DNA of 64,000 nucleotides from Ascoidea rubescens DSM 1968. Lineage: Eukaryota > Ascomycota > Saccharomycetes > Ascoideales > Ascoideaceae. The notes under the pieces are model-generated. The model made no database searches. It was not told the origin of the DNA and was given only the letters and a program-made list of their open reading frames with translations. The position numbers were made by a program, and so were the translations under genes. The stretch is from assembly GCF_001661345.1 (NCBI RefSeq), contig NW_017962913.1, positions 1,369,428 through 1,433,427 on the forward strand. The letters are read 5' to 3'. Shown piece after piece: positions 11,088 through 21,700 of this stretch. Numbering within the stretch: position 1 is the first letter of the stretch; each line of letters opens with the position of its first letter.

Positions 11088-12104
11088 TATATTTTCTCAG
11101 TTCATCCAGCAGTCAAATCCCGATCAAAATTTTAGTATTCCTGTTTTGTTATATCTACTTTCATATATAAATCTCATGGTCAAAGTAAAGTGGTAAAATT
11201 GTTAAACTCTTCTCGCATTTTCCCTTTGCACAAAACCCCAAGTATTAAGAAAAAACAAAAAACAATTAAAGATATGTGCAAAAAAAACGTGTGTATGTAT
11301 ACATATGTATATACTTAGTGATACATGCGCTAAAATGCTTAGCTTTCTATATGTTATTCCGCATTGCAATGCAGTTTCACGCAAAGAATAATTTATCAAC
11401 ATTTATGACTATAATCTAAAAAATAAATCCCATCATTTGAAATCTTTTGAGATTTTCAAATTGTATGGAATTCCGTAAGAATCTCAGAAAATAGTAAAGA
11501 AATTGTTTTAAAACAAAAGGAGCCTTGCCAGTCCAAATCAATCAACACATAGTCAATACACATCACAATAGACAATTGGTTTATTTCGTTTTAGATTGTT
11601 TCAAATCTCAGCACAAACGCTACAAAACAATTTATGCCAGTAAGCCACAATGTTTGATTAGACAACCACCTTTTAGTAAGAAAATGGTGATGCAAAAAAG
11701 TTACAATAAAAAGCCTACGCATTATTTTAATCGAGAAAATGACAAAAACAAAATGAAGTGGCTTTTCTGCAATCCATATCAGTTACGTTACTTGAAAGTA
11801 GATTCTGCTATTGCAAGTTTACCCTATTCAAAGAGATACAATTCTTATCTTTGATCACCACAAAAACAGACCCAAATTTGTGGCTTCAAAGCTCAAATTT
11901 TCAAAGAAAAGAGAAATTGAAAAACAGCGGTTACCCGCACTTTTCGAATTTAAAATTTTACTCATCGACTTTTCAGCAATAAAAACGAGTTTTTTTTCGT
12001 CTTTTTTTTTTCTTTTTGGATTTTGATTGAAATGATTAGAGAAATCCCATTAAAAACTCTGTAGTTCTGTTACTTGATCTCGTTTTTTAAAGAGAATATT
12101 CAAA
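11088..12104. other. gap upstream of GUA1
   Basis: This is AT-rich sequence between the end of the 980-aa gene and GUA1. Short frames at 11525-12026 start at TTG or CTG-like codons, overlap each other and have no recognisable content. A T-rich tract at about 11988-12018 lies about 90 bp before the GUA1 ATG and fits a nucleosome-depleting poly(dA:dT) promoter element. Nothing else is supported. Confidence 0.5.
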
Positions 12105-13676
12105 ATGGCTGAAGAAATTAAAGAGGTTTTCGATACTATTTTAGTATTGGATTTTGGTTCTCAGTATAGTCATCTTATTACTAGACGTCTTAGAGAGTTC
12201 AATGTTTATGCTGAAATGTTACCATGCACTCAAAAGATTAAAGAGTTAACCTGGAAACCCAAAGGTATTATTTTGTCTGGTAGTCCATATTCTGTCTTTG
12301 CTGATGATGCTCCTCATGTTGATTTGGCTGTTTTTGATTTGAATGTTCCAATTCTAGGTATTTGTTATGGTATGCAAGAAATCGCTCATATTAACAATAC
12401 TAAAGTAATTAGAGGAGACAAAAGAGAATATGGCCCAGCTTTGCTTCAAGTTGAAGATAAATCTTGTCCATTATTCAAAGATGTTGACCACTCAAAAGTT
12501 TGGATGTCTCATCATGACAAATTATCTGCTTTACCACAAGGTTTTAAAGTCGTTGCTACCTCTGATAATTCTCCATTTGCTGCCATGGCCCATGAAACAA
12601 AACCAATATACGGTTTACAATTTCATCCTGAAGTTACCCACTCAGTTAAAGGTAAAGAATTATTAAGAAATTTTGCTCTTGACATTTGTCAAGCTAATCC
12701 AAACTGGAGTATGGAAAATTTCATTGACACTGAGATTTCAAGAATTAAAAAACTTGTTGGTCCAACTGCTGAAGTTATCGGTGCTGTTTCTGGTGGTGTT
12801 GATTCAACTGTTGCTGCCAAATTAATGGCTAGAGCTATTGGAGATAGATTTCACGCTATTTTAGTTGATAATGGTGTTTTAAGATTAAATGAGGCTAAAA
12901 TGGTCAAAAAAAACCTTACAGAAGGTTTAGGTATTAATTTAACCGTTGTTGATGCCTCTGAAGAATTTTTATCAAAACTAAAGGGCGTCACTGAACCAGA
13001 GAAAAAAAGAAAAGTAATTGGCAACACATTTATTCATGTTTTTGAAAGGGTTGCTAATGAAATAAAACCCAAGGATGGAGATGAAATTGAATTTTTATTA
13101 CAAGGTACATTATACCCAGATGTTATTGAATCAATCTCATTTAAAGGACCATCTCAAACCATCAAAACACACCATAATGTTGGTGGGTTATTAGAAAATA
13201 TGAAACTAAAATTGATTGAGCCTTTAAGAGAGTTATTTAAAGATGAAGTTCGTGCTTTGGGTGAATTATTAGGCATTCCTCATGATTTAGTTTGGAGACA
13301 TCCATTTCCAGGACCAGGTTTAGCCATTAGAATACTTGGAGAGGTTACACCATCTCAAGTTGAAATTGCAAGAAAAGCCGACCATATTTACATTGAAGAA
13401 ATCAAAAAAGCAGGATTATATAGTCAAATTTCCCAAGCATTTGCAGCATTATTACCTGTTAAATCAGTTGGTGTTATGGGAGATGAAAGAGTTTATGCTC
13501 AAGTTATCGCATTAAGAGCTATTGAAACCACTGATTTCATGACAGCTGATTGGTTTATTTTTGATGCCAGATTTTTGAAGAGAGTTGCCTCAAGAATTGT
13601 GAATGAAGTTGATGGAATTTCAAGAGTTGTTTATGATATTACTTCTAAACCACCAGCTACTGTTGAATGGGAATAG
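12105..13676 (+). CDS. GUA1: GMP synthase (glutamine-hydrolysing)
   Basis: It converts XMP to GMP using ATP and glutamine in cytosolic purine synthesis. The 523-aa product matches the yeast Gua1 length (525). The N-terminal class I glutamine amidotransferase domain has the nucleophile Cys87 in GICYGMQ and the His/Glu pair in FHPEVTHS. The ATP-pyrophosphatase domain follows, with the P-loop SGGVDST at about 229-235. The C-terminal dimerisation domain ends in [10 protein letters not shown]. No CTG codon occurs in the gene; Leu is mostly TTA, TTG and CTT. The ATG at 12105 is the natural start, with A at -3. The gene is intact. Confidence 0.98.
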   Translation: MAEEIKEVFDTILVLDFGSQYSHLITRRLREFNVYAEMLPCTQKIKELTWKPKGIILSGSPYSVFADDAPHVDLAVFDLNVPILGICYGMQEIAHINNTKVIRGDKREYGPALLQVEDKSCPLFKDVDHSKVWMSHHDKLSALPQGFKVVATSDNSPFAAMAHETKPIYGLQFHPEVTHSVKGKELLRNFALDICQANPNWSMENFIDTEISRIKKLVGPTAEVIGAVSGGVDSTVAAKLMARAIGDRFHAILVDNGVLRLNEAKMVKKNLTEGLGINLTVVDASEEFLSKLKGVTEPEKKRKVIGNTFIHVFERVANEIKPKDGDEIEFLLQGTLYPDVIESISFKGPSQTIKTHHNVGGLLENMKLKLIEPLRELFKDEVRALGELLGIPHDLVWRHPFPGPGLAIRILGEVTPSQVEIARKADHIYIEEIKKAGLYSQISQAFAALLPVKSVGVMGDERVYAQVIALRAIETTDFMTADWFIFDARFLKRVASRIVNEVDGISRVVYDITSKPPATVEWE

Positions 13677-13908
13677 ATAAATATATTAATGAGAGTATTA
13701 GAATTAGTTACCTTTGACATTTAAATTCATAGAGTTATCATCTATAATATAATATAATAGTGATTTTTAAATTTTTTTATTTTCGTTTTCATTTTCGTTT
13801 TGTGTTTCTTTCTTTCTATATAGTATAGAATAATATAATATAGATTATCAAATATTAAAAAAATAATGTAGGAAAATGAATCAAGAGATAGATTTTAAAT
13901 GATTTCCT

Positions 13909-14331
13909 TTATACTTTTTTTATTCTTAGAACTATAGAGGTTAAGTAATCACCATCATCGGATAAAGTTAATAGGAATTGCTCATTTGGATAGGATTGGA
14001 TGTAATCTAGATTATTTATGATTGGCTTGCCATTAATATCATTGATTTTATACCACTGGTTAAAATTAAATAATTTTTGGTCTTTTAAATCAAGGGTTTT
14101 AAATAGAGCTTCCTTTGAAGACCAGCTTGAGGTTAAAATTTTAGAGCACATATTAATGTCATTTTTTTGTTTGAAATTATCAAATTTGATTAATTCGAAT
14201 TTTTCATTAAGGATTCTTTTTGAGAATTTTGATATATAATTACTTGATAGCCCATTTTTTTGAATGATTTTAGTGAATCTGGATAATCTGATTAAATCAG
14301 TGCCAATTCCCAAAATGATGTGATTAGTCAT
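13909..14331 (-). CDS. PPT2: mitochondrial phosphopantetheinyl transferase (AcpS type)
   Basis: It transfers 4'-phosphopantetheine from CoA to the mitochondrial acyl carrier protein for type II fatty acid and lipoate synthesis. The AcpS fold is shown by IILGIGTDLIRLSRF at the N-terminus (metal-binding Asp), SSWSSKEALFKTLD (metal-binding Glu and Lys of the WxxKEA-type motif) and the closing LTLSDDGDYLTSIVL. The first ATG at 14331 gives 140 aa; the frame is open further upstream only from a TTG. It is somewhat shorter than yeast Ppt2 (about 173 aa). No strong mitochondrial presequence is visible, so import may rely on internal signals. It lies tandem with VTC1. Confidence 0.88.
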   Translation of the reverse strand: MTNHIILGIGTDLIRLSRFTKIIQKNGLSSNYISKFSKRILNEKFELIKFDNFKQKNDINMCSKILTSSWSSKEALFKTLDLKDQKLFNFNQWYKINDINGKPIINNLDYIQSYPNEQFLLTLSDDGDYLTSIVLRIKKV

Positions 14332-14789
14332 TCCGTTAAAAAAAAGCAAACAACGAGAAGTAAAAAAAAAAGGAAAAATATTTATTTTGATTGGTACTTT
14401 TCAGAGTAATATAATTTATTGATATTTAAGTTAAACTTGAAGTAAAATTTAATGAACTATATATTATCAGGAAAAAAAAAAGTTTAATTGATGAAGTAAA
14501 AGATTAGTACCAAAAAACGAGTAAAAAAGAAGATTTTAATGTGTCAAATCACATGAATACAGGATAAACAGAGTGAGTACATATAAAAGAGAGGAAAAGT
14601 GTCGCATGAGAGAAATAAAGTCGAAAAAATTGAATAAAATTAAGTGAAATGGAATATTTATAAATAATAACAGATAGTCTTTTTGATGTGTTTTTTTTTT
14701 AAAATTGTTTCATATTTTTTTTGTTCTTTAATGGTTTTTTCATTGGGCTGTTTGGAAATCGAAGATTGGGATTAAAAATTGTATTATTC
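14332..14789. other. gap between PPT2 and VTC1
   Basis: AT-rich sequence holding the PPT2 promoter and the VTC1 3' end, both genes on the minus strand. It contains several A or T runs and no open frame worth reporting. Confidence 0.5.
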
Positions 14790-15158
14790 TCATGTTGCTC
14801 TAAATCTTAGGATGAAATTGATGACAACAGCAACCAATAGGAAAAAACACAACATTGTTGGGCCAAATCTGTCATCATAGGGACCTGAGCCTCTTTTCCT
14901 AATAGCAGCAGCTCTCCAGTGATAAGTGACCAAGGCATAGACCATTGTAAACATTGCGACCAAAGTGAACAATGAAGCACTTATTCTTCCGATTTTGTCA
15001 CCAAAATTCAATAAACCAATGGCCAAGGAGCCCAATATAACAGTGAAGTTCAACCAACTGAGAAAAGTTCTCTCGTTCGCAAAAAAAACCTTTGGCTCGA
15101 CTCTTGTCGGCAAGGCAATTCTCTTGCCTGGGGTAGTTTGTAATAAGACTCCTGACAT
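14790..15158 (-). CDS. VTC1: VTC complex subunit 1 (polyphosphate polymerase complex, vacuolar)
   Basis: A small membrane subunit of the vacuolar transporter chaperone complex, which makes polyphosphate from ATP and moves it into the vacuole. The 122-aa product (yeast Vtc1 is 129 aa) is a DUF202-type protein with three membrane segments at about residues 35-52, 58-80 and 100-118. The conserved loop [19 protein letters not shown] sits before the first, and the basic RAAAIRKRG loop follows the second. The frame is open upstream to 15323, but the ATG at 15158 gives the family-typical N-terminus [13 protein letters not shown]. Its promoter holds a high-affinity Pho4-type site (15389-15399), consistent with phosphate regulation. 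It is divergent from TDA2. Confidence 0.95.
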   Translation of the reverse strand: MSGVLLQTTPGKRIALPTRVEPKVFFANERTFLSWLNFTVILGSLAIGLLNFGDKIGRISASLFTLVAMFTMVYALVTYHWRAAAIRKRGSGPYDDRFGPTMLCFFLLVAVVINFILRFRAT

Positions 15159-15551
15159 GACAAAAAGTGTGATAGGGTGTGTGTGAAATCTGTTGTGAGA
15201 GAGTTGTCGATAGCAGTTGCAAGAATGTGAAAAATAATGGAAGACGAGAGAGGGAAAGACAGTAAGGGCAGCAGAGTCCTGGGTATAAGTAGCAGCTCCT
15301 TTGCAAAGGATAAGAAGCAACAAAGTTTGTGCTGCGACTTTTCGGCTGCTGCCCGATGCGCGATTCCTTGCTGGAAAGAGAAAGCCGGGCCCACGTGCCT
15401 GGTAAGCTGTGCGGGTGCGTGAGAGCGCGTGTGGGTGCAGTAGGCGCCCCGGTGCTGGTTCTGGAAATTGTGGACTGAAGAGGTCTTTGCTGGAGATTCA
15501 CATCAGAATCAGCAGAAGCAGCAGAAACAGAAACAGAGCAGCAGAAACACA
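15159..15551. promoter_or_regulatory. divergent VTC1/TDA2 promoter with Pho4-type E-box and GC island
   Basis: This is a 393-bp region between divergent start codons. The right half (about 15330-15500) is GC-rich. At 15392-15397 lies CACGTG, reading GCACGTGGG on the minus strand, the form known as a high-affinity Pho4 site; it is about 235 bp upstream of the VTC1 ATG. A TATAAG motif near 15275 points toward TDA2. Site function is inferred from known PHO control of VTC1 in S. cerevisiae. Confidence 0.6.
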
Positions 15552-15980
15552 ATGGCTCACTTGACTATTGCTTCGGATGCTGCTAACGAGAAGCTGGCCC
15601 CTGTTGCCAAAGACAAGGTGGAGGCTGCTATCAATAAGGTATGAGCACATCCCTATCCAGACACTTAATGGCCATGCTAACCATCGATATTACAGCTATT
15701 CAACAAATTGGACACCTCTGACGACCTGTTTGCTCGCACCTTCATAGACCTTCTATTGGATACTCTCAAGGAATATGCTATACAGTACAAGTTTTTCATC
15801 AATTTGAACGCAATCTTAAACAGTGCTGACACTAAAAATATTAATGTCAACATCAAGAACTCCTTTGGTTCGCTTTGGGATAAAGCAAAAGATGGTTATT
15901 ATAATTTCAAGGTCTCTCACACAAACAACAACAACAGTAACCAGTATATAGTTTCAGTGGTTTGGGTTTTTGTGAGTTAA
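15552..15980 (+). CDS. TDA2: Tctex1-fold endocytosis protein (Tda2-like), one intron
   Basis: A dynein-light-chain-like (Tctex1) protein; in S. cerevisiae Tda2 works with Aim21 at cortical actin patches. Exon 1 is 15552-15638, the intron 15639-15695 (57 nt), exon 2 15696-15980. The donor is GTATGA, the branch site is TGCTAAC and the acceptor is TACAG. Reading through gives an immediate stop (GTA TGA). The product is 123 aa. The C-terminal strands SFGSLWDKAKDGYYNFKV and YIVSVVWVFVS match the Tda2 pattern of a GxSW..KKDG segment followed by a hydrophobic final strand. Codons 15 and 40 are CTG; codon 40 aligns near a Ser in the S. cerevisiae protein as I recall it. Confidence 0.82.
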
Positions 15981-15995
15981 TTATACTCCAATTAC

Positions 15996-17126
15996 TCAGT
16001 TCAAATAGTTATTTATGGTTTCGCTCATATCATCAATTTCCCTCAATTCCTTGACATTCGAACTAATCTTATCCAAAATTTCATTTAAACTTTCTAGTAG
16101 AGGTCTCAATTTTTCATCTCTGATGGGATTGTAATTGAAAATTTCTTCTTCAAACTCACTTAAATCTTTAATATCCCCATTTTCTTTTAAAAATTTATAA
16201 TCATCAAAATCCAATTTAATTATTTCATTTTCATTGTTCTGAATGTTTAATTCAACTTCATTATCATTATTATCTTTCGTAAATGTCCCAATTTTTTGTC
16301 TATTAACCAAATTTTCTTGTTTTTTTAAGTTCTCTTTCATCTCATTTAAAAAATCTTCATCGTTTTTTATCAAAATTTTTTCCTTATTTAATCGTTTTTC
16401 TAACGTCTCCAATTGCTGTAAACTTAACGAATAATTATTCTCTAAAAATTTTATTCGTCGATTCAAATAGTCCAAATTGAATTTACTAATCTCATTTTTG
16501 AAATTGTCAGATGGTAAATTAATCTTCTCTAACACCTCTTCAAATCCATTTATCAATTCATATAACAATGCCCTTCCTTTCTTCTTGAACCCATCTAATT
16601 TGTATTTGCTTAATGAGGGCTCAACATGTAATTTAAGTATATTAATTATATTATTATTAAACTCATCTGTTGGTGGATTCCATAATCTTTTAGCTAGTTT
16701 TTTATTTATTCTTTTTTTTTTAGTTATCATTTTTATTCCCTTTGGATCAAATTTCAAATTCAAGTCATTAATTTTTTCATTAATTTCCTCCTTTGCTTTA
16801 TCTTCAATCTCAATTATTTCATTTTCATTTTCATTTTCATTTTCATTTTCATTTTCATTTTCATTTTCATTTTCATTTTCATCTTCATCACCACTACTAT
16901 TATCAATCTCTATTTGATCATTAGAATCATTCAGTTCAATTTCCTTATTATCTCCATCATAATTATCAATATCATCACTCTCTTCTACTCTTTGTTTCTC
17001 TTTTTTGATTCTCGAATTCATTGTTTTCTTCTTTTTATTTCCATTTTCATTTTGATATTGTCTTTGATTCTTATTACCATTTCTATCTTTACCTATTTTT
17101 CTTGTTCTTATTCTTGTTCTTGCCAT
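15996..17126 (-). CDS. OKP1: CENP-Q/Okp1-like inner kinetochore (COMA) protein
   Basis: A probable subunit of the COMA/Ctf19 complex, which links centromeric nucleosomes to outer kinetochore proteins. The 376-aa product has a basic N-terminus (RTRIRTRKIGK), an acidic stretch with a long Glu-Asn alternation around residues 80-105, and a helical C-terminal half. Resemblance to yeast Okp1 is seen in the order of features. A segment of the form LAKRLWNPPTDEFNNNIINI is followed by a Lys-rich helix. Next come FNLDYLNRRIKFLENNYSLS and a long coiled coil ending in QKIGTF. Okp1 evolves quickly, so assignment rests on this ordered similarity rather than catalytic residues. It ends only 15 bp from the TDA2 stop codon (convergent). 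Confidence 0.68.
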   Translation of the reverse strand: MARTRIRTRKIGKDRNGNKNQRQYQNENGNKKKKTMNSRIKKEKQRVEESDDIDNYDGDNKEIELNDSNDQIEIDNSSGDEDENENENENENENENENENENEIIEIEDKAKEEINEKINDLNLKFDPKGIKMITKKKRINKKLAKRLWNPPTDEFNNNIINILKLHVEPSLSKYKLDGFKKKGRALLYELINGFEEVLEKINLPSDNFKNEISKFNLDYLNRRIKFLENNYSLSLQQLETLEKRLNKEKILIKNDEDFLNEMKENLKKQENLVNRQKIGTFTKDNNDNEVELNIQNNENEIIKLDFDDYKFLKENGDIKDLSEFEEEIFNYNPIRDEKLRPLLESLNEILDKISSNVKELREIDDMSETINNYLN

Positions 17127-17555
17127 TTTATACCAATCAATAAATTAATAAATTAATAAATTAATAAAATAAACAAATTAATAAATTGACTAACAATCAA
17201 AAAATTAATTGATAAATAATTTAATATTCCATGCATGTTAAAATGAAATCATAACATTATGAAAAATTGAAAATGTCCCGCAAGAGATAAACAATCATAA
17301 TTTTTGGAAATTTACGCAACTAAAATAAAACTAAACAAAAAAAAATAAAATTTACAAGCCATTTAAAATAATTTTTATTCTAAATTTTTACTGTATATTA
17401 ATCAAAATTAAATATAAAAGGTATAAATCATTCTAAATGAGTAATTAATAATAATTCAATGAAAAATTTCAAAGACTAAAGAATTAATAGAATGAAATTA
17501 AAAAAAAAAACTTTCAAAAAAAATCTATCAAGTTATGAACTTCCATGATCAAAAC
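17127..17555. other. gap upstream of OKP1
   Basis: AT-rich sequence with TTAATAAA-type repeats at 17135-17190 and A-runs. It separates two minus-strand genes and holds the OKP1 promoter and the 3' end of the esterase gene. No gene is seen. Confidence 0.5.
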
Positions 17556-18893
17556 TTAAAAAGGATAAACACCATCAAAGACGCTACGTCTAGGTTCGTA
17601 TTCATTGTCTAAAACAGGTTTTCCCATATCAATCATCTTACAATAGTTATTGAAAAAATCACTGACGGTATCAACAAACCAAGAAGTGTTATTTGGCTTT
17701 AACCAACTTAAATGACCACCTAAATCAGTACTAAGAAGACAACAATATGGATTAGCTTTAAATTCGTTCCATGGCAAATGAGTTCCAGTAACTGGATCAT
17801 CTGTGGAGTTAATTGATAGTAATGGTGTTTTGATTTTGGGTAATCTGTTAACGGGAGAACTCTTTCTATAATAATCATAAGCAGTTTGAAAACCAAAAAT
17901 AGGAGCAGTGAATAATGTGTCAAACTCAGGCAAATTTTTGGGTTGGTGTTGCTGTTTATACTTTTCATAATGAGGGGATTCTTTCAATTCGTTATAATTA
18001 TTTTTAATGAGTTTAAACAAGAAAGATGTTACAGCAGGTGAGAAGATGTATTTTCCTGATAATGAGTCATGAAGGTGATAACTTGAATCAACCATATCCC
18101 ATGGATTACCAATTGTAACAGCACATTCAACACCGGAATCTTTTCCAGAATATTGACCGAGGTAATTAACAACAGTAACAGAACCAAAAGAGAAGCCCAT
18201 GACAAAAATTGGTCTATTTGGAAACTGTTTTTTCAAGTTTAATATCAATTGTCTCAAATCATCGGTTGATAAACCACAAAATAACTCTGGTGTTGTAATC
18301 TTGGATCTTCCACAACCTCTGCTATGCAAGCAAATAATCTCTTTGAAGACAGATTTGGTGTAATACAATTTTTCAACAAACTGTCTAATAATGGGTTCAT
18401 GAGAGCCACCAGCCAACCCATGCAAAATAATCAACATTGGTTTTGAATCATCAGAGGGTGCATCCTTCTCATGAATTTCTTCTTCACTGAAAAATCTGGT
18501 TCTGGGATGCAACCTTGGCCAGCCTTCAGGATGAGTTTTTTTTTCTAATTTTTCAAATTCCTCAGTGGATAGATTTGGATCATCGATTGCATAGTCCAAA
18601 GAAGCAGTGCTTTTGCCATCTAAGGAGACAAGAGTTCTTCTTCCATAGTAGACCTTGTAGCTGTTCTTGAAGTCATGAGTGGACAAATAAAACGTCTGAA
18701 GAGCACCGTTAAACAACAATGGGTTCAAATAGAATCTTGCTTTGTCTCTGAAGGCTTTTGTTTGGTTAATCAACTGCTGGAAAGGTATGACTTTGGTGGA
18801 ATCGCTTTCTAGCGAAGAGCCATCTTTCAAAGGAAGCTTGACTGTGTCTGAACAGTACTGGCGAACAGTTCCACGAAAACCCCAGGACAACAT
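17556..18893 (-). CDS. alpha/beta hydrolase of the EHT1/EEB1/MGL2 family (medium-chain acyl-CoA:ethanol acyltransferase/esterase)
   Basis: Yeast members make and hydrolyse medium-chain fatty acid ethyl esters (Eht1, Eeb1) or act as monoglyceride lipases (Mgl2/YMR210W), and are found on lipid droplets and mitochondria. The first ATG at 18893 gives 445 aa (the frame extends five codons further only to a GTG); Eht1 is 451 aa. Family signatures are THPEGWPRLHPRTRFF, the oxyanion region ILHGLAGGSHEPIIRQF and SRGCGRSKITTPELF. The nucleophile Ser235 is in GFSFGS (GxSxG), the acid Asp lies in INSTDDPVTG near 365, and the base His394 is in DLGGHLSW. The triad is complete. I cannot decide between the three yeast paralogues. 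Confidence 0.9.
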   Translation of the reverse strand: MLSWGFRGTVRQYCSDTVKLPLKDGSSLESDSTKVIPFQQLINQTKAFRDKARFYLNPLLFNGALQTFYLSTHDFKNSYKVYYGRRTLVSLDGKSTASLDYAIDDPNLSTEEFEKLEKKTHPEGWPRLHPRTRFFSEEEIHEKDAPSDDSKPMLIILHGLAGGSHEPIIRQFVEKLYYTKSVFKEIICLHSRGCGRSKITTPELFCGLSTDDLRQLILNLKKQFPNRPIFVMGFSFGSVTVVNYLGQYSGKDSGVECAVTIGNPWDMVDSSYHLHDSLSGKYIFSPAVTSFLFKLIKNNYNELKESPHYEKYKQQHQPKNLPEFDTLFTAPIFGFQTAYDYYRKSSPVNRLPKIKTPLLSINSTDDPVTGTHLPWNEFKANPYCCLLSTDLGGHLSWLKPNNTSWFVDTVSDFFNNYCKMIDMGKPVLDNEYEPRRSVFDGVYPF

Positions 18894-19150
18894 TGTTGGA
18901 GAAGACACACAAAATATAGCAAAGTTGGAAACACAGCAGAAGAAACTCAGAACAGTTTTCTGGCCTTTTTTCTGGAAGTGTTAAAGACTTGTTTTGTGCC
19001 GAGAAGCCGAACAATAGTTGTTATGCAACTCTTTTTGTCAGCTCTTTTTGTCTGTTCGTTCGCCTGTTCTTTTTTTCTTTCGTCCGTCCGTTCTTTTGGT
19101 CTCATTTGTGTATTTCTACAATATATACTCTGCTGGTTTCTGAAGATGTT

Positions 19151-20766
19151 CTAGAAGAATTGCAGCTGGGTCTGGCTCTGCTTGGTCTTTCTTCTTTTTA
19201 CTGGTTTTGGCTTGCAGTCAAACTTCCTTTTGTCTAGAATTCTTTCCGCATAGCTGAGTTTGGGGCCAAGTGTTTTTGTTTCTTCAATATCAAACTGTTT
19301 TTTTTCATTGTCTGGGTCATTTTCTTGTTTGATTCTACCAGTTTTTGACAATTCCTTTACAGATATGATTTCAATGTCGTCAGTTATATCATCGATTTCA
19401 TTTACAGTATTTTCGGTTTTTATCTGATTACTTTCTCCATTTTTTTTTTTGGAATGAAGAAGTTGAGTAATGTCAAAATTGTTTTTCGATTTAATACGAT
19501 CGGATGAGGTTGATCCTGTGCTTTTTCTTTTATTTGATTTTTTTGATACAAATTGATTGATGGTAGAAGAAGAAGGCAGAGAAGAAGAAAAAGAAGAAGA
19601 AGAAAAAGAAGAAGAAGAGAAAAGTGAGCTTTTAACGTTTTTGCTTCTCTCTCTTTCCAGTTTTTCTTGTTGAATTTCTAATAGTTTTTTGATTTGATTT
19701 TCTTTTTCATTTTTTTGAAGGATTTTATTGTTTTTTTTGTTTTCGATGATATCTTTTTCCAACTTTTGGGCTTTTAGATATTCTTTAATTTGGTTGTTCT
19801 GTAAATCGAGAAATTTATTTCGAGTGATTTTGTTATTTTGAAGATTCTCAGTGGGGTCAATTTTTTTGGAGATAAAACTATCAATTGAAGAAAAGCCATC
19901 AGCTGGTTTAAAATTGGCTAGATGCAAGCTTAAATTTTGGCATGGGTAAGGTTTTGAGCCATTTGAGAGAATTAAATTTTCAAGTTGTCTCAAAAGGTTT
20001 AGAGAGTACTTGTATATTGTCTCTTCTAAGTTTTGTAGTGATATTGTTGGCAATGGGCATTGTTTTGAGTGGGATGATAAATTTAAACTTGTGTGCTGAA
20101 CGGATAAAGTTCTTGGAAATCTTAGTTTAGTGGAGTTGGAATTAGAATTGGAATTGGAATTATTTTGTTGAGATGATGATGATGATGATGATGATGATAG
20201 GAACTGTTCTTCGTTTAGTTCTTCGATTCTTTGAACTAGATCACCGCAAAAAACTTTGAACCATTCATCAGCATCATTGGAGTCTTTGATGCTACCTTTA
20301 CGAAAGTTTTTTCTTGAGCACATTGACTTCAAGTCTATTTTGGGGGTTACAGGGAGTTTGTGGTTACCTCTGATGATGTTGTAGAGGGTGAAGGCTAGGT
20401 TTGAGTCATTGTCTAGTAGGGCATTTAATTGGGGCAAAGAGAAGTTGTCTCTAATGAAGGAGATTGATTTTGAGGTTGTGTTTGGAATTTTTAGTTTGAG
20501 AGCGATAAAGTCGCCGGACTTGCCACCAAAGCCTCTAAAGTCTCTTATGGAGAAGTTTGTGAGGAAGTGATTAATTGCCGAGTTTCTGATGATTGATTGG
20601 TTGTTTGGTTTTTTAAAGTCCGAGGCTAGTTTTGCTATTGATTTGACCTTTGCGATGCCACAAGAGGTAGTGTAGCCTAGATAGGACTGGATTTGGTTTC
20701 TTAGTTGTTGAGTTAGTATTGATGCGATTAGGAAGAAGATGTCATCCCAATCATTGATAAATATTG

Positions 20767-20797
<31 letters not shown>

Positions 20798-21700
20798 GTT
20801 ATTGTTATTGTTATTATCATAATTTATTTCATCAAAAGATTGAATGATTTCACCATTAAATTGATAAAAATAGTCTGGTAAAGAATCAGGAATTTTAGGT
20901 AAATATTCATTAGTATTGTTATGATTATTAAGAAAGTTTGTTGGAATTAATTGAGGAAATAGAGTGATAATTTTTTGATAAATCAATTGAGATAAATCAA
21001 GAAAACACTCATCTATACTAGCTTTTTCGACTTGATCACAAAAGTTTTTGAAAATCTTTAATAGTTTTCGACTTTCTCTTCGATATGGATCTAGAGAAAC
21101 TTTATAAAAGGCCGGATTGGGAAAGTCTTTGGGATTAGTTGAGTTTACGGAAGTCCAAAAGTTGTGGCCTTTTTTAAAGACAGCAGTGTGAATAGGCACC
21201 AAGTTGGGACATTTAAGCAAGGCCTGTTGGAGAGTGTCGCCTCTGGAGACTCCATAGCTTTTGGCAGAATAAGAGACAGCAATTAAGGAATGCCACTGGA
21301 CACAGACAACCGGATCATCTTGTGTGAAGCCATGTTTGATCTGTTCGACCTGGGAAAAAAAAGCGTTGACGTCGATGTGTGCGATAACTGATAAGGGAGA
21401 TTTGAAAGCCTTTGAGGGATCAGATAAATCGGTGAAGTTCTTCCAGGTGAAAGAAGAAGAGGGACGATCAGGGGTTAAATTGTTGACAAGTAGGGTGTAG
21501 TTGGCAGAGGTTCTGTAGTTTGATTCCACCTTGGGTTCAGGGAGCGAGTCCTGGGAAGATTGAGCAGAATTGAGGTTGGAATCGTCGCTGAAGGAGAATG
21601 AGTGATTGATATCGACGTTGATATCGGCGTTGTTATCGACATCGTTATTGTTAACATGAACATCGTTAACATGAACATCGTTGGGTGACATTGTTTCCAT
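19151..21700 (-). CDS. RAD30: DNA polymerase eta (translesion synthesis)
   Basis: A Y-family polymerase that copies past UV cyclobutane dimers. The 849-aa product has an N-terminal extension of about 80 residues, then the family start SFTWKNFTDLSDPSKAF. The palm metal ligands are Asp110 in AHIDVNAFFSQVEQ and Asp230/Glu231 in KASIDECFLDLS. The finger segment VVCVQWHSLIAVSYSAKSYG and the TTSCGIAKVKSIAKLASDFK helix-hairpin region follow. An Asn tract at about 302-317 is inserted in the catalytic region. The tail has no Cys/His pairs resembling the UBZ finger of S. cerevisiae Rad30, but has a hydrophobic DDIEIISV (SUMO-interacting-motif-like) and ends in QTQLQFF, a PIP-like motif. It is longer than yeast Rad30 (632 aa). 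Confidence 0.95.

Noticed and set aside
11525-12026. Overlapping plus-strand frames of 71-109 codons upstream of GUA1
   Set aside because: No family similarity, AT-rich composition, and mutually overlapping frames, the longest lacking an ATG at its first codon.
15050-15552. Minus-strand frames of 114-184 codons over the VTC1/TDA2 promoter
   Set aside because: They are out of frame with VTC1 in its coding part and lack recognisable content; VTC1 itself begins at 15158.
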